Below are positions 20,278 through 29,922 of a stretch of 55,000 bases of DNA, piece after piece. Position 1 is the stretch's first letter. Each line of letters starts with the position of its first letter. Source of the stretch: Prorocentrum cordatum (taxonomy: Eukaryota > Sar > Dinophyceae > Prorocentrales > Prorocentraceae); assembly GCA_963575745.1 (NCBI GenBank), contig CAUYUJ010005675.1:1-55000 (forward strand). The letters are read 5' to 3'. The notes beneath the pieces are model-generated. The model made no database searches, was not told the origin of the DNA, and was given only the letters and a program-made list of their open reading frames with translations. The position numbers were made by a program, and so were the translations under genes.

Positions 20278-21039
20278 TCACTGCCAGGCGGCGTCGTCGC
20301 CAGGGCCATCGACCGCGGTCGGCTGAGAATGCTGAGTACGATACCGAATCATACGCTCCACGGCGTCGTAGTGCACCTCTGTCATAATCAGTCGCCTGGT
20401 GCGATCTATGACCGAGTCCTCGCATGCCTCTATGGCGACATCGACGGCTCTGGCCTCGGTGGCGTCGTGCGTGTCTATTGCGTCCTGCCGCTCATGCCAC
20501 ATCGCGCCCAGCATTGCCCTCGCCTGCTGGAGCTGGTCCTCCAGTGCGCCCATCCTCTCCTCCAGCGCTGCCCTGCGCAGCTGCATCTCGCGCATCCGCA
20601 GATCCATCTCCTCCATGCGCTCGAGGGCGAGCTCGCATGCCTCGGTGTCCTGGGCCTCGATCGCGACGAGCAAGGCGGAGCGCGGCGTCCTTGACCTCGA
20701 GCGGCGTGCCCCGCGCCGCGGTGGAGCGCCGCGCTGCGCTGCGGTGGGGCGCGGCGCCCTGGCCCTCGGGCGCGGCGAGCAAGGTGACACAGACCTGGCG
20801 CGCCAGACCGAGTCGGACGCTGAGAGCTCGGAGATGGCAACGCTGCCAACGTTCCTGCAAGATTCTCCCGAGCACGGGGCTGGCAACGCTTCTGCAAGTA
20901 GCGCCGAGAGCTCCGAGAGTGCCGCTTTCTTTCTCTGGCTCGCCCGCGCCCTGCACTGTCGGCGATGCACAGTCGGCGTCACGCCGCCGCGGCCCTTGCC
21001 ATGGCCGCCGCGGCGTCGGCGGCCACGATGGGCGGCCAT
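20278..21039 (-). CDS. Coiled-coil protein with basic N-terminus, 253 aa
   Basis: Minus-strand frame from ATG 21039 to TGA 20278. Residues 1-40 are very basic (RGRRRRGGHGKGRGG). An Ala/Ser/Glu segment follows (SELSALLAEALPAP), then a second basic Arg/Ser stretch (RRSRSRTPRSALL). About residues 130-180 form a clear heptad-like helix (LALERMEEMDLRMREMQLRR, then ALEERMGALEDQL). The end is charged (RTRRLIMTEVHYDAVERMI). It has the look of a nuclear, nucleic-acid-associated protein, but no family is recognised. Frames on the plus strand across the same DNA are basic or Ser-rich shadows. The gene is bracketed by a direct repeat and by TATCTTCGCGC repeats. Confidence 0.5.
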   Translation of the reverse strand: MAAHRGRRRRGGHGKGRGGVTPTVHRRQCRARASQRKKAALSELSALLAEALPAPCSGESCRNVGSVAISELSASDSVWRARSVSPCSPRPRARAPRPTAAQRGAPPRRGARRSRSRTPRSALLVAIEAQDTEACELALERMEEMDLRMREMQLRRAALEERMGALEDQLQQARAMLGAMWHERQDAIDTHDATEARAVDVAIEACEDSVIDRTRRLIMTEVHYDAVERMIRYRTQHSQPTAVDGPGDDAAWQ

Positions 21040-21139
21040 GCCGCCCTCTCACGCCCGCATTCCTTGAAGGACCTCGACCGCGCGGTCAAGTACATTTGGG
21101 CCAAAGCGGCATCGGTTTAATAATTGTAATTGTAATTAA

Positions 21140-21310
21140 GCATCGTATCTTCGCGCCGCTTATCTTCGCTTGCCGTGTCTGGCACTCGTGCCGTGGTATT
21201 CGGCACTCGTGCCGTGCTTATCTTCGCGCCGTGGCATTCGGCACTCGTGCCCCAAATATTTGCGCTTATTTATCTTCGCGACGCGTATCTTCGCGCCGTT
21301 TCATGTTTCC
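21140..21310. repeat. TATCTTCGCGCC / GGCACTCGTGCCGTG repeats
   Basis: Alternating units TATCTTCGCGCC and GGCACTCGTGCC (self-complementary GGCAC.GTGCC), related to the array at 19855-20050 on the other side of the 20278-21039 gene. Confidence 0.7.
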
Positions 21311-21346
21311 CACCCCCCTCTCGGCTCTCGGCAACTACGCTTCGAG

Positions 21347-21391
21347 CCGCGTCCAGACGCGGAGCCGCGGCGACCAGCCTTGGCGTGTGAA
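21347..21391 (+). repeat. Direct repeat flanking the 20278-21039 gene, copy 2
   Basis: Same orientation as copy 1, about 1.17 kb away. The first 24 bases are identical and the rest is diverged and 7 bases shorter. Confidence 0.75.
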
Positions 21392-21454
21392 ATATTAACA
21401 TATATTTACATTCATACACGGACCAGCCAACTAAACGAGCCAAACACATACATC

Positions 21455-21640
21455 CTAGACCACATAGAGTGCACCATTTGGGGCCAGTACGGCCGAAATA
21501 GACTGCACCGCATAGACTGCACCACATACCGCATATATTGCACCACATAGACTGCACCACAGAGAGTGCACTACATAAGCTGCTTGGGGCCCACGATGGC
21601 TGACAGTGGCTGCACCATGCACATAAACCGCACCACATGC
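21455..21640. repeat. Degenerate tandem repeat CATAGACTGCACCA
   Basis: A ~15-18-bp unit with core TGCACCACATAGA is repeated about eight times with drift. No gene is supported. A short relic of the CCAAGA element body (TTGGGCCGTCTTGAAGGTC) follows near 21700-21730. Confidence 0.6.
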
Positions 21641-21841
21641 ATTGCCCCTCTCACCGTGCGTTCGGGTGTTTGGGCTATCTTAAGCCATTTGAGCTACCCT
21701 TGGGCCGTCTTGAAGGTCATCTTGGTCTGGTGGGCTGGATGCGGCCAACGCCGAACACTCTGGCCCCCCCCCCATCCCCGTTCCTCCCCTTGCGCGCGCG
21801 CGGGGAGTTCTGTATTGCGCCGAATCCACAAGATGCGCCAG

Positions 21842-21844
<3 letters not shown>

Positions 21845-21874
<30 letters not shown>
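21845..21874. repeat. (AT)n microsatellite
   Basis: Fifteen AT units. The same repeat recurs at 25421-25440, 33324-33353 and 42819-42841. Confidence 0.95.
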
Positions 21875-21877
<3 letters not shown>

Positions 21878-22764
21878 GTGTACTGGTTACCATTGCCCAA
21901 AATTTGCAGTGGTGGAGGACGGTAAGGGTGATTAGATAAGTCCCCCATGGTTCATGAGGGATGAGGCATCGCCCGATCAGCGCCCCGATCGATCAGACAC
22001 AACGCTGCCATTCAACGTAATCGGCGCTGTCGCCCCCCCCCCCCCCCTCCCCACCCCCACACCACACCCACACCCCTCTCCCCTCCTCCCCGCCCTTCCC
22101 CTCCCCTCCCCCCTCCGCCCCTCGCACCCCGCATCGCCCCACAGCACCCCCCCCCCCCCCCCCCCCCCCCTTATCCCCCCTCCATAGTTGGTGCTGCGCA
22201 GCAGAATCTAGCTTACGCGTGCAAGGTCGCAGGGTTTCATGACCTGGCTAAGCTTGAGGGCATGCGAGGGTCGTGCGATTCTGTTTGGTTCCAGTCGTGA
22301 CTGCGCGCGCGCATTTCAGAATTGCCTGATTGGGATCACGCACGCCCACAGATGCCGCGAGCCATGCCAAATTTGCCGCACGAGTACGTGGTAACGTACA
22401 TTGTGCCCACGCCAATCCAGGGCCCTCTAGCTAAACCCCCTGAATCGCGGGCATGACGCACCTGCCCCTCACCTCCCCCCCCCACCCTCAATCCGCAGCC
22501 CCCCATGTTAGTATCCCTTCTCACCGTCCTCATCCCTACTCTTCTGTGGGGCCTTATGTATGGTGGAGTTTGCTGCGCTGCATGCGTTGCACTTGCAGGG
22601 GGAACCAGGGGGGGTGGTGAGGAACCATGGGGCAGAGGGCAGAACGCGGGCGGGGGCGGCAAGCGGTGGTGCGATGGGCGAGGGCACGGGGGGGGCATGG
22701 TGCGACCGCGCTCAGCCGTCTCGGCCGAGACACAGCGGGCACGCGCGCGACTGCGATTGCTATC
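21875..22764. other. Gene-free, C-rich interval
   Basis: Contains C homopolymers at about 22027-22037 and 22147-22170 in a C/A-rich stretch. The remaining frames (for example 22336-22760, both strands) are not protein-like. The 5' leader of the 22765 gene may lie at the end of this interval. Confidence 0.45.
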
Positions 22765-23298
22765 ATGCCGCCGCAGCATCCGTTTGAACCGCCGCCTAAT
22801 TACTCGCCGCGGCATGGGGGCAACCGCCCGCCGCCATTTCAACGACCGCCCGCCCATCCTCCAATCCAGATTCATCCGCGTCCGAAAGCCAGAGCGCCGT
22901 CGCCCGCGATCCTGCAGCTGCGACCGAAAGCGAACCCCGCTTCGCGGGATTCCGCTGCATGGCATGCTTCAGATGCTCCGGCGGCGACCGAGGTCGCGCA
23001 GGCAGCGGCGTCGGCGGCCGATACCTCGGCAGGGCCCGATGCCGCGGAGGCAGATGCCGCGGGCGAGCCGAGCCCATCCTCACGCGATGCCGAGCTTGAC
23101 GAGCTGCGGAGGAGGCTTGACGATCTCGCCATGGAGGAGGAGACTGCGGTCGCGGCCTGGCGCAGGGTTGCGGCGGCCCGTGCTCGGTTTGAGGTCGCCG
23201 ACACTGGCACGTTTATTCCAAGCATGCGGGCCCGAGGCGCGCGCGCCGCTCGCCGTTCGCCGATCGGGATGTGTGCGCACAACTCCTCAACGCACTAA
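22765..23298 (+). CDS. Proline-rich, coiled-coil hypothetical protein, 177 aa
   Basis: I chose ATG 22765; the frame is open back to 22627 but that part is Arg/Gly-rich and looks untranslated. The N-terminus is Pro-rich (MPPQHPFEPPPNYSPRHGG), followed by an Ala/Glu segment and a charged helix (DAELDELRRRLDDLAMEEE, then AVAAWRRVAAARARFEV) with heptad character, then a short basic tail to TAA 23296. Single exon. It resembles the 20278 gene in plan (disordered half plus coiled coil) without obvious sequence identity. Frames in the other registers are shadows. No family recognised. Confidence 0.5.
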   Translation: MPPQHPFEPPPNYSPRHGGNRPPPFQRPPAHPPIQIHPRPKARAPSPAILQLRPKANPASRDSAAWHASDAPAATEVAQAAASAADTSAGPDAAEADAAGEPSPSSRDAELDELRRRLDDLAMEEETAVAAWRRVAAARARFEVADTGTFIPSMRARGARAARRSPIGMCAHNSSTH

Positions 23299-23476
23299 TC
23301 GGCGTCCGCGTATTGGCTCGCGAGCCGATCGGCGTTCCGTTGCAGCATTATGCGGCTGCGTGCAGACCGCGACGGCTTGCGCTGTCGTGGTCGGCACCTC
23401 TGCGCTGAGGCTGGTGTTTGTGTGGTTTCTAAATAATGCATCTGGGACTAGCGTCCGCTTCGCATGTATATCTAAT

Positions 23477-24559
23477 CCCACCAGCCCTCTGGTCGTAGGT
23501 GGTTTAAGGAGTTTCCTCTTCCAACCTCCTTCTTCTCCTTCGGGGAGGGGTTTACCCCTCCCCCTACCCCCTCCCCTGGACCTGGACGGGGCGTTCCGCG
23601 AGAGGTTGGGATGGCTCCAAGAGCGCCTCGGAGAGCCCAAGATGAGCTCCAAGATGGCTCAAGATAGCCTTATATGCCTCAATATGGCTCCGAAGATTGT
23701 CCAAGAGGCCCCAAGACCGCTCCTAGATAGCACCAATAGGCCAAACAGCTCCCCGAGAAGCCCCCCCACGCGGCCAAAATCTTCAAAAAGCCTAAGGAAC
23801 ACTAATGAGTTTCGGCTTCTCGCCTTTTCGCTTCCGATGGCCATCCGATGCCTCAAGATGGCCCCAAGAGGGCCCAGAGCCCCAACAGGGGCCCAAGAGA
23901 GCCCCAAGACGGCCCCAGGAGCGCCCACGAGCGCTCCAAGAGCGCCCCAAGAGGGGTCCAGGATGCGATTTTAAAAGCTCTGGAGGGGCAACGCTAACTA
24001 AAGCCCCCCTCTTCTTTGATCGACCTCCTTCAAGATGGCCCCAAGAGGCGCCCAGGATGCCCCCATAGGCCCCCACGGTGGCCCCAGGAGGCCCCCAAAA
24101 AGCCCCAAGATGCTCCAAGATGCCCCTAAGAGGCCCCCAAGAGGACCGCAGAGGCACCCCCGAGGCACCCAATACGCCCAAGAGACCCCCAGGACCGCCC
24201 TAGGAGACCCCAAAGGCGCCCCAAGATGCACCCAAGATGCGCCCAAGATATATCCCAAGAGGCTCCGAGAGGCATCCAAAAGACCTTCGGCCCTTTTGCT
24301 CGCCCTCCCCCTCCTGCTCATCCTTCCTCCTCCTCCTCCTCCTCATCCTTCTGATCCTCATCCTTCTCCTCCTCATCCTCCTCCTGTTCATCTTCCTTCT
24401 CCCCACTCCCTCATCCATCCATCCAGCCTCCTCCGTCTCCTCCTCCCTCCTTCGCGCGGTTCGGCTGTCCCCCTCTGTGCTCCCGCGCTTCCCTGATCAC
24501 CTCAACTCGCATGGGCGTTGTTTCTGGGTGGGCTGGTGGGGATACGCGAAGCGTCTAGA
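23477..24559 (+). mobile_element. CCAAGA dispersed element, copy B
   Basis: Plus orientation. Left hairpin at 23478-23502 (CCACCAGCCCTCTGG and CGTAGGTGG). Then GTTTCCTCTTCCAACCTCC, CTTCGGGGAGGGGTTTACCC and CCTCCCC; CCAAGA/CCCCAAGA runs from about 23620; the block GGCTTCTCGCCTTTTCGCTT at about 23813; CCTCTTCTTTGATCGACC at about 24007; a TCCTCC zone; CATCCATCCAGCCTCC; and CCTGATCACCTCAACTCG. The right end GGGCTGGTGGGGATACGCGA, GCGTCTAGA closes at 24559. CGCATGT occurs outside both ends (23460 and 24563), possibly a target duplication or chance. No coding capacity. Confidence 0.75.
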
Positions 24560-24977
24560 TGCGCATGTGCAATGTGCTATGTTCCACACGAATTCGTACA
24601 CATCCCGTTCACACAACTGTTACACGTGCATACGGAGTACACATACATACGCGTTTATGCATACAAATTTGTGTCTACGACGCCATGGTGTTACACATCG
24701 CACATTCACCGCTAATCAACACACATGTACGCGGTTAAACGCTCGTGCAGCATACAAATCATACGTATATAATGTACCACAAGCCGCATGCAGCGTTACG
24801 CCTAAGCCTACATGCATGTAGATCAGAACGCCCCGCGTCGACCCGAACAGCTTTGAAGCATGGTCCACGATATATGTAGCAAACAAGCCTGTCACATTCG
24901 CGGGCGCGAATGTGCAATGTTTCGCACTGCGACCCAGAAGAGTGGAGCCCCTCCTCTCCTCTTCTCCCCCTCGCGGG
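24560..24977. other. No feature seen
   Basis: Less GC-rich sequence with many ACAC and CATAC steps. Short frames only. Nothing supported. Confidence 0.4.
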
Positions 24978-25095
24978 GCCAATGATCGCCTCCCGTCTCT
25001 CCCGCCCGTCAGGTGGTCGACCTTCGGGTCTTGCCCTCTGGGCTCCACCTGACGGGAATGGGGGAGATGGGGGGGGGGGGGCTGATGATTGGCCT
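24978..25095. repeat. Fold-back (inverted repeat) element
   Basis: A perfect 12-bp stem, CCCGTCAGGTGG at 25005-25016 and CCACCTGACGGG at 25045-25056, has similar outer arms (GGGGCCAATGATC at 24976-24988 against GATGATTGGCCTC at about 25083-25095). The arms are separated by C-rich and G-rich stretches that can also pair. Confidence 0.65.
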
Positions 25096-25995
25096 CGCCT
25101 TCCGAAGCCGCGGGCTGCTGACAATCGCTGTTCCCCGAGTGTTTTCACAGTTCAGAGGCTCCTTATTGCCCTCGTGGTGCAGGGCAGCCCCTAAGCCCCC
25201 CACCACAGGGCGCTGCAGACTGCATGTGGGCCCCACCCTCCCCCGCCCCCCCTCAGCATATGTAGCTGATCCCTAAACAGTAGGCCCTCAGGGTAAAGTT
25301 AGAACGCCAGCAGCCATGCAGCAAACTTTACAATTGCATGCGTGCTGGTCAGAATGACCCGCGCGCCTTTTTGACGTCCTGACTTGTGGAACATTGCCCC
25401 TCAGAGCATTGACTGGTTGATATATATATATATATATATATGGACGCCGTACTCGTGCGCTCTTTTTCCGATTGCCCAGCGGCAGACAACGTGCCAAGGA
25501 AGCCTCGCGCCGAGACAAGGCGGTGGAGGCCCAACCGTGTCCCCAGGGCAGGGGGGCTCCGACGCAGGCCGAAAAAGGCCCACATCCCAAAGATGAGTTG
25601 GACACTCCCGACAATTCAGTAGATCGAGCCATCCCAAAGGGAGGGAGGACCATCCCAAACGCACACATGTTTTCACCCTCCCCCGACACCTCAACACTGC
25701 AAGTCGCCCACACGTATAATACAGCACGTAACTATATCAAAGGCAGATCGGCCATCGCAGAAACAGTCCTTCCCAAAAAAAACATGTACGCTCACCCCAA
25801 CCGAAAACCTTTCCCGAATAGACTCCCCCCATCATGTGGGTAGCCCCCGCCCACCCCCGACCGCCCCCAAACTCCTTGGGCTTGGAGGCTCTTCGCGTCA
25901 CGATGACGTCCGCACGCACCGACCTATACCGACATACCGCTGCAACGCGTGCAACGCATTGCAAATGCTGCGCGAGCGTAAACCACAACCCCCAC
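25096..25995. other. Gene-free interval
   Basis: Holds an (AT)10 run at 25421-25440. Open frames on both strands are short and not protein-like. The C-terminal end of the minus-strand gene begins at 25996. Confidence 0.4.
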
Positions 25996-26655
25996 TCACG
26001 GGGCCGCCTCCACCAGCCCGCGCTTGATGGCGTCCTGCAGGAACGCGACCACGGCGTTGTACGCCTGCTTCTCAGAAGACACGTTGCGATGGTCGAACTT
26101 CCTTTTAACCTTGTTGCATCCGTCAAGCAAGACGCCATGCGGTCGCTTTGCCGTCCACTTTGACTCAGACCTGCATTTAAACAGCCAGCAGCCATTGGGC
26201 TTCTTGAACGACCCCAGCCCGACGGCGTTGCAACTGCTGCCACTGCTGCGCGTATAGCGTGGGATCACCCCTTTGGGTGCACGGCTGCATGTGTGCTTCA
26301 CCTTGGGCCGAATCGTGGGCTTGAGCATCTTCATGAGGCACGCGGCACAATGTGCTGGGGCTGGCCCCGCCGCCTCCGTCGCTGACGTCTCCTTCGCCGC
26401 CGCCTCCTGAGCTTGCTGCGCCGCCCGCTGCGCCGCCTCCTCCTTCTTTGCCTCCTCGGCAGCACTGCTTTCGAATATGCCCTTCATGAGCGAACATCCC
26501 CGAGTCCACCGCTCCTGCCGCGCTGCCCTCATCCACCGTGCCGAATCCCATCGCCGCACAGTCGCACTGCTTAAGCTGCTTGTGCTCGAGCTCTTCGAGC
26601 TCGAGCTCGGCGAACCCGTCGAGCGGGAGCGGCTTCTCGAGCCCGATCTCACCAT
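25996..26655 (-). CDS. Hypothetical protein with Ser/Arg N-terminus and Cys-containing C-terminal domain, 219 aa
   Basis: Minus-strand frame; ATG 26655 chosen (CACCATGG on the plus strand marks it). The upstream open part to 26901 is not protein-like. Order: a short SRSRSRS motif, a Ser-rich stretch, a Trp/Arg segment (DSARWMRAARQERWTRG), an Ala/Glu/Lys/Gln-rich helix (AEEAKKEEAAQRAAQQAQEA), then a basic domain with HCAACLMKMLKP, KHTCSRAPKGVIPRYTR, GCWLFKCRSESKWTAK and a final helix AYNAVVAFLQDAIKRG. The Cys pairs could bind zinc, but no known motif fits. A C-terminal domain of this size with conserved-looking Trp, Cys and Lys suggests a real nucleic-acid-binding protein. Single exon, alone on its strand here. 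Confidence 0.5.
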   Translation of the reverse strand: MVRSGSRSRSRSTGSPSSSSKSSSTSSLSSATVRRWDSARWMRAARQERWTRGCSLMKGIFESSAAEEAKKEEAAQRAAQQAQEAAAKETSATEAAGPAPAHCAACLMKMLKPTIRPKVKHTCSRAPKGVIPRYTRSSGSSCNAVGLGSFKKPNGCWLFKCRSESKWTAKRPHGVLLDGCNKVKRKFDHRNVSSEKQAYNAVVAFLQDAIKRGLVEAAP

Positions 26656-27217
26656 GGCGGCCCGAGGGACCGATTGCAACATGCAATATGCACAAGTGCA
26701 AACAGTTGGCCGCCGATGTCGCAACCGATGTTTGAGGCAAAATAGCCGCGGGCGGATGATCTGCCACCCAGTCAGGCGCTGATGGCACTGCGTAGATCGC
26801 ACCACATATTTTTCCCACAGCCCAGCGTAGCGTGACATCAACGTTATCACGCTCGCTCGCATAACATAGCACGGCATCGCATTCATCATTGGCGGTAGCA
26901 TAGCACGTTGACACGCGTAGCATAGCGCAGCATATCAGGTATTATGTCGTTGCTGCGGCTGGTGGCGCCCCAGGGCGCGCATGCGCGTGTGCAACTCTGC
27001 GCTTGCAAATCATGTGCACCACAGCGTTTGCCACAAGCGGTTCTTATCGGAAATATGACACCCAGTAGCTCTGATACGCTCGATCGTGCTTCATAGCGAT
27101 AGCATGTTGGCCCGATGTATCCCAAACCATTGGCGTGCGCGATCGCATGCATTAGATGCGCAAAGATAAAGGTGCAAAGGTAACCAGTCGCGAAGAGTGA
27201 ATGCACGCCCCTAACAC
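26656..27217. other. Gene-free interval
   Basis: Contains loosely repeated GCATAGC/TAGCATAGC motifs near 26850-26940. No supported gene on either strand. Confidence 0.4.
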
Positions 27218-27995
27218 ACGACCCACACACCCCTAAAGCATGGTCATTGGAACAACACTAAGTTAACACACAGCCCCTAAAACATCTCTAAAGCACGGTC
27301 CTGAAACTCCCCTAAAGCACTGCCCCTGAAACATCACTAAGGTAAAACGCAGCCCCCAAAATATTACTGAAGCACCGCCCCTGAAACTTCCCTAGGGCAC
27401 GGCCCCTGCAGCATCCCTAAGGTAAAACACAGCCCCTAAAACATCACTAAAGCAAGGCCACTGGCACATCCCTAAAGGACGGCCCCTGCAACACCCCTAA
27501 GTTAAAACACAGCCCCCAAAACATCCCTAAAGCATTGCCCATGGAACATCCTTAGCACGGCCCACTGGAACATCCCTACAAGGTAAAACACAGCCCCCAA
27601 AACATCCGCAAATCACTGCCACTGAAACTTCGCTAAATCACAGACGCAGCCACTAAAACATCATTAAATCATTTAGCCTGGATCATCACTCAAGCACGGC
27701 CCTGAAACATCCCTAAGGTGAAGCACAACCCCCATAACACACCACTAAAGCACGGCCCCTGAAACTTCCCTAAAGCACGGCCCCTGAAATGCCCATAAGG
27801 TAAAGCACAGCGCATAAAACATCCCTAAATCACGGCCCCTGAAACATCTATATAAAGCACAGCCTCTGGAACATCCCTAAAATGAAACACTAACCCAAAA
27901 CATAACTAAAGCACGGCTCCTGAGCCATCCCTAAAGCACTGCCCCTTCAACATCTATGCTGTGAAGCGCAGCCCCTAAACCACCCCAAAGCACAA
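27218..27995. repeat. Tandem array with ~80-bp higher-order period
   Basis: The marker GGTAAAACACAGCCCC and its variants start at 27262, 27341, 27421, 27501, 27582, 27717, 27799, 27881 and about 27961. Spacings are therefore 79, 80, 80, 81, 135, 82, 82 and 80. Each 80-bp unit is itself three ~27-bp subunits of the form AAGCACGGCCCCTGAAACAT plus CCCTA. The 135 step looks like a partial extra unit. Confidence 0.85.
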
Positions 27996-28185
27996 CCCCC
28001 TGGTGGTGGGGCGGGGCGGTGGGGGGGGGGGGGGGGGGCGAGGGGGGGGGCGGAGGGAGAGAGGGAGTTGTAGGGGTAGGGGGAGGTGTTGATGGAGAGT
28101 TTGGTGGTGGTGGTGTAGGTGGTGGTGGGTGGGTGGGGGCGGGGTGGGGGGTGTGGGGGTTGGGGCGAGGGGGGTGGGTGGGGTT

Positions 28186-28217
<32 letters not shown>

Positions 28218-28398
28218 TTGAGTGTTGGGTTGTGTGTGTGTTGTGTGTGTGTGCGTACAGCTGCAGTGGCGCGTAGTGCGCGTTGCGTGTGTGATGCGTG
28301 CGTGTGTTTGGTGGGGGGGGGGGGGGCGGGGGGCGGGGGGGGGGAGAGAGGGTGAGGGGGGTATGGGTGAGGTGGTGGCGTGGGTGGGTGGGGCCATT
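27996..28398. repeat. G-rich and (GT)n simple-sequence zone
   Basis: Long G runs at 28019-28055 and 28313-28343, and a GT/TG tract at about 28183-28217. Minus-strand frames here are Pro/Thr/His low complexity and are not genes. Confidence 0.9.
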
Positions 28399-29347
28399 CC
28401 CACCAGCCCTCTGGGCGTAGGTGGTTTAGGGAGTTTCCTCTTCCAACCTCCTTCTTCCCCTTCGGGGGGGGGTTTACCCCTCCCCCCTACGCCCTAGGGT
28501 ACTTTTTCGCCCAAGACGGCTCCATAGCGCCTCGGAGAGCCCAAGATGAGCTCCAAGGTGGCCCAAGATAGCCGAAGATGCCTCAATATGGCTCAAGAGG
28601 TCCCAAGACCGCTCCAAGATAACCCCAAGAGACCAGATAGCTCCCCAAGGAGCCACCCCCCAATATGCCAAAATCGTTCAAAAACTTAAGGAAACACATT
28701 ATTTTCTGCTTCTCGCTTTTTCGCTTCCGACTGCTATCCGAGGCTTCAATATAGCCCCAAAAGAGCCCAAAAGGGCCCCAAGATGAGCCCACGAGAGCCC
28801 CAAGACGGCCCCAAGAGCGCCCAAGAGCGCTCCAAGAGCGCCCCAAGAGGGGTCCAAGAGGCGATTCTGGGGGCTCTAGAGGGGCAAGGCTTGATCGATC
28901 TCCTTCAAGATTGCCCCAAGAGGCGCTCCTAGGAGGCCCCCAGAGGCGCCAATATGGCCCCAAGATGGCCCCAGGCGGCTCTCAAGATGCTCCCAAGAGG
29001 CCTCCAAGAAGCGCCCAAGTGATATCCCAAGAGGCTCCGAGATGCATCCAAAATACCTTTGGCCATTTTGCTCGCCCTCCTCCTCCTCCTCCTCCTCCTC
29101 CTTCTCCTGCTCCTCCGTCCTCCGTCCTCCGTCCTCCTCCTCCTCCTCCTCCTCCTCCTCCTCCCCCTCCTCCTATTCATCTTCCTTGCCCCGCTCCCTC
29201 ATCCATCCATCCAGCATCCTCCGTCTCCTCCTTCCTCCTTCGCACGGTTCGGCTGTCCCCCTCCTTGCTCCTGCACTTCCCTGATCACCTCAACTCGCCT
29301 GGGCGTTGTTTCTGGATGGGCTGGTGGAGATACGCGAAGCGTCTAGA
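28399..29347 (+). mobile_element. CCAAGA dispersed element, copy C
   Basis: Plus orientation, ~0.95 kb. Left hairpin 28400-28424 is complete (CCACCAGCCCTCTGGGCG then TAGGTGG). The conserved GTTTCCTCTTCCAACCTCC and CCCCTTCGGGG follow. CCAAGA runs go to about 29050, with CTTCTCGCTTTTTCGCTTCC at about 28710. A (TCC)n zone at about 29077-29165 is followed by CATCCATCCAGCATCC and TGATCACCTCAACTCGCC. Right end GGGCTGGTGGAGATACGCGA, GCGTCTAGA at 29347. Confidence 0.75.
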
Positions 29348-29364
29348 ATTGTGCGCGCGGCCAT

Positions 29365-29473
29365 GCTGGGGGCATTTGTGTGCGCAGCCTGGTTGGGGGA
29401 ATTTGTGCGTGCTGCCAAGCTGGGGGCATTTGTGCGTGCAGCCTGGCTCGGGGCATTTCTGCGTGCATGGAAC
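29365..29473. repeat. 27-bp minisatellite, four units
   Basis: Units of the form GCTGGGGGCATTTGTGCGTG plus CAGCCTG are repeated about four times directly after element C. The repeat length is a multiple of three, so frames through it are periodic (LGAFVRAAW on the plus strand); I do not consider it coding. Confidence 0.75.
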
Positions 29474-29922
29474 ACTGCCTCACGAGTTTTCTCTTCCGCC
29501 TCCACCTCCCATCATCCAGAGGGGAAGAGGGGGGAGGAGGGAGGGGAGGGGGGAGGGGGAGAGGGGGGGGACGGGGGCGGTGGCTTGTAAGTCTATGTTC
29601 CAATCAGAGCCCACGAGTATCCATCATACGGCTTACATACTAAAACGTCTTCTCATCACAGTATAGGCGAATGAGGCGAGATGACGCGGGGTGCTGCTGA
29701 GGGCTCCATACAGGATTGTAACATCGCACCAGGTGCGTCGGCCGACCCTCAGTGAGTTCGAGATGCCGGAACGCTCGCAGAGAGGGAAGCTGCCCTGAGG
29801 CCATGGACCGGGGAATGTGAAAAAGGGGAGGGCGGGTGGACAAGGATTACAAGGAGGATGCGGGAGAGAAACGATGGTGACAACACCAAGCCCTCACCCC
29901 CCAGTGCAGCAAGCACTTATAA
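29474..29922. other. No feature seen
   Basis: A G-rich tract at 29520-29580, then ordinary sequence without a supported gene. Confidence 0.4.

Noticed and set aside
20424-21398. 324-codon plus-strand frame over the coiled-coil gene
   Set aside because: It is a Ser/Arg/Ala/Pro-rich shadow. The opposite strand encodes a regular heptad helix with a proper start and stop.
27218-27995. CRISPR-like array
   Set aside because: Units are adjacent and diverged with no unique spacers between identical repeats, and the genome is eukaryotic. It is a tandem satellite.
28575-28600. Second spliced-leader-like sequence (CAATATGGCTCAAGAGG)
   Set aside because: Only the last 9 bases match the leader. It is a unit of the CCAAGA repeat, which reads GGCTCAAG by composition. 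Similar hits at 23650 and 18965 were rejected for the same reason.
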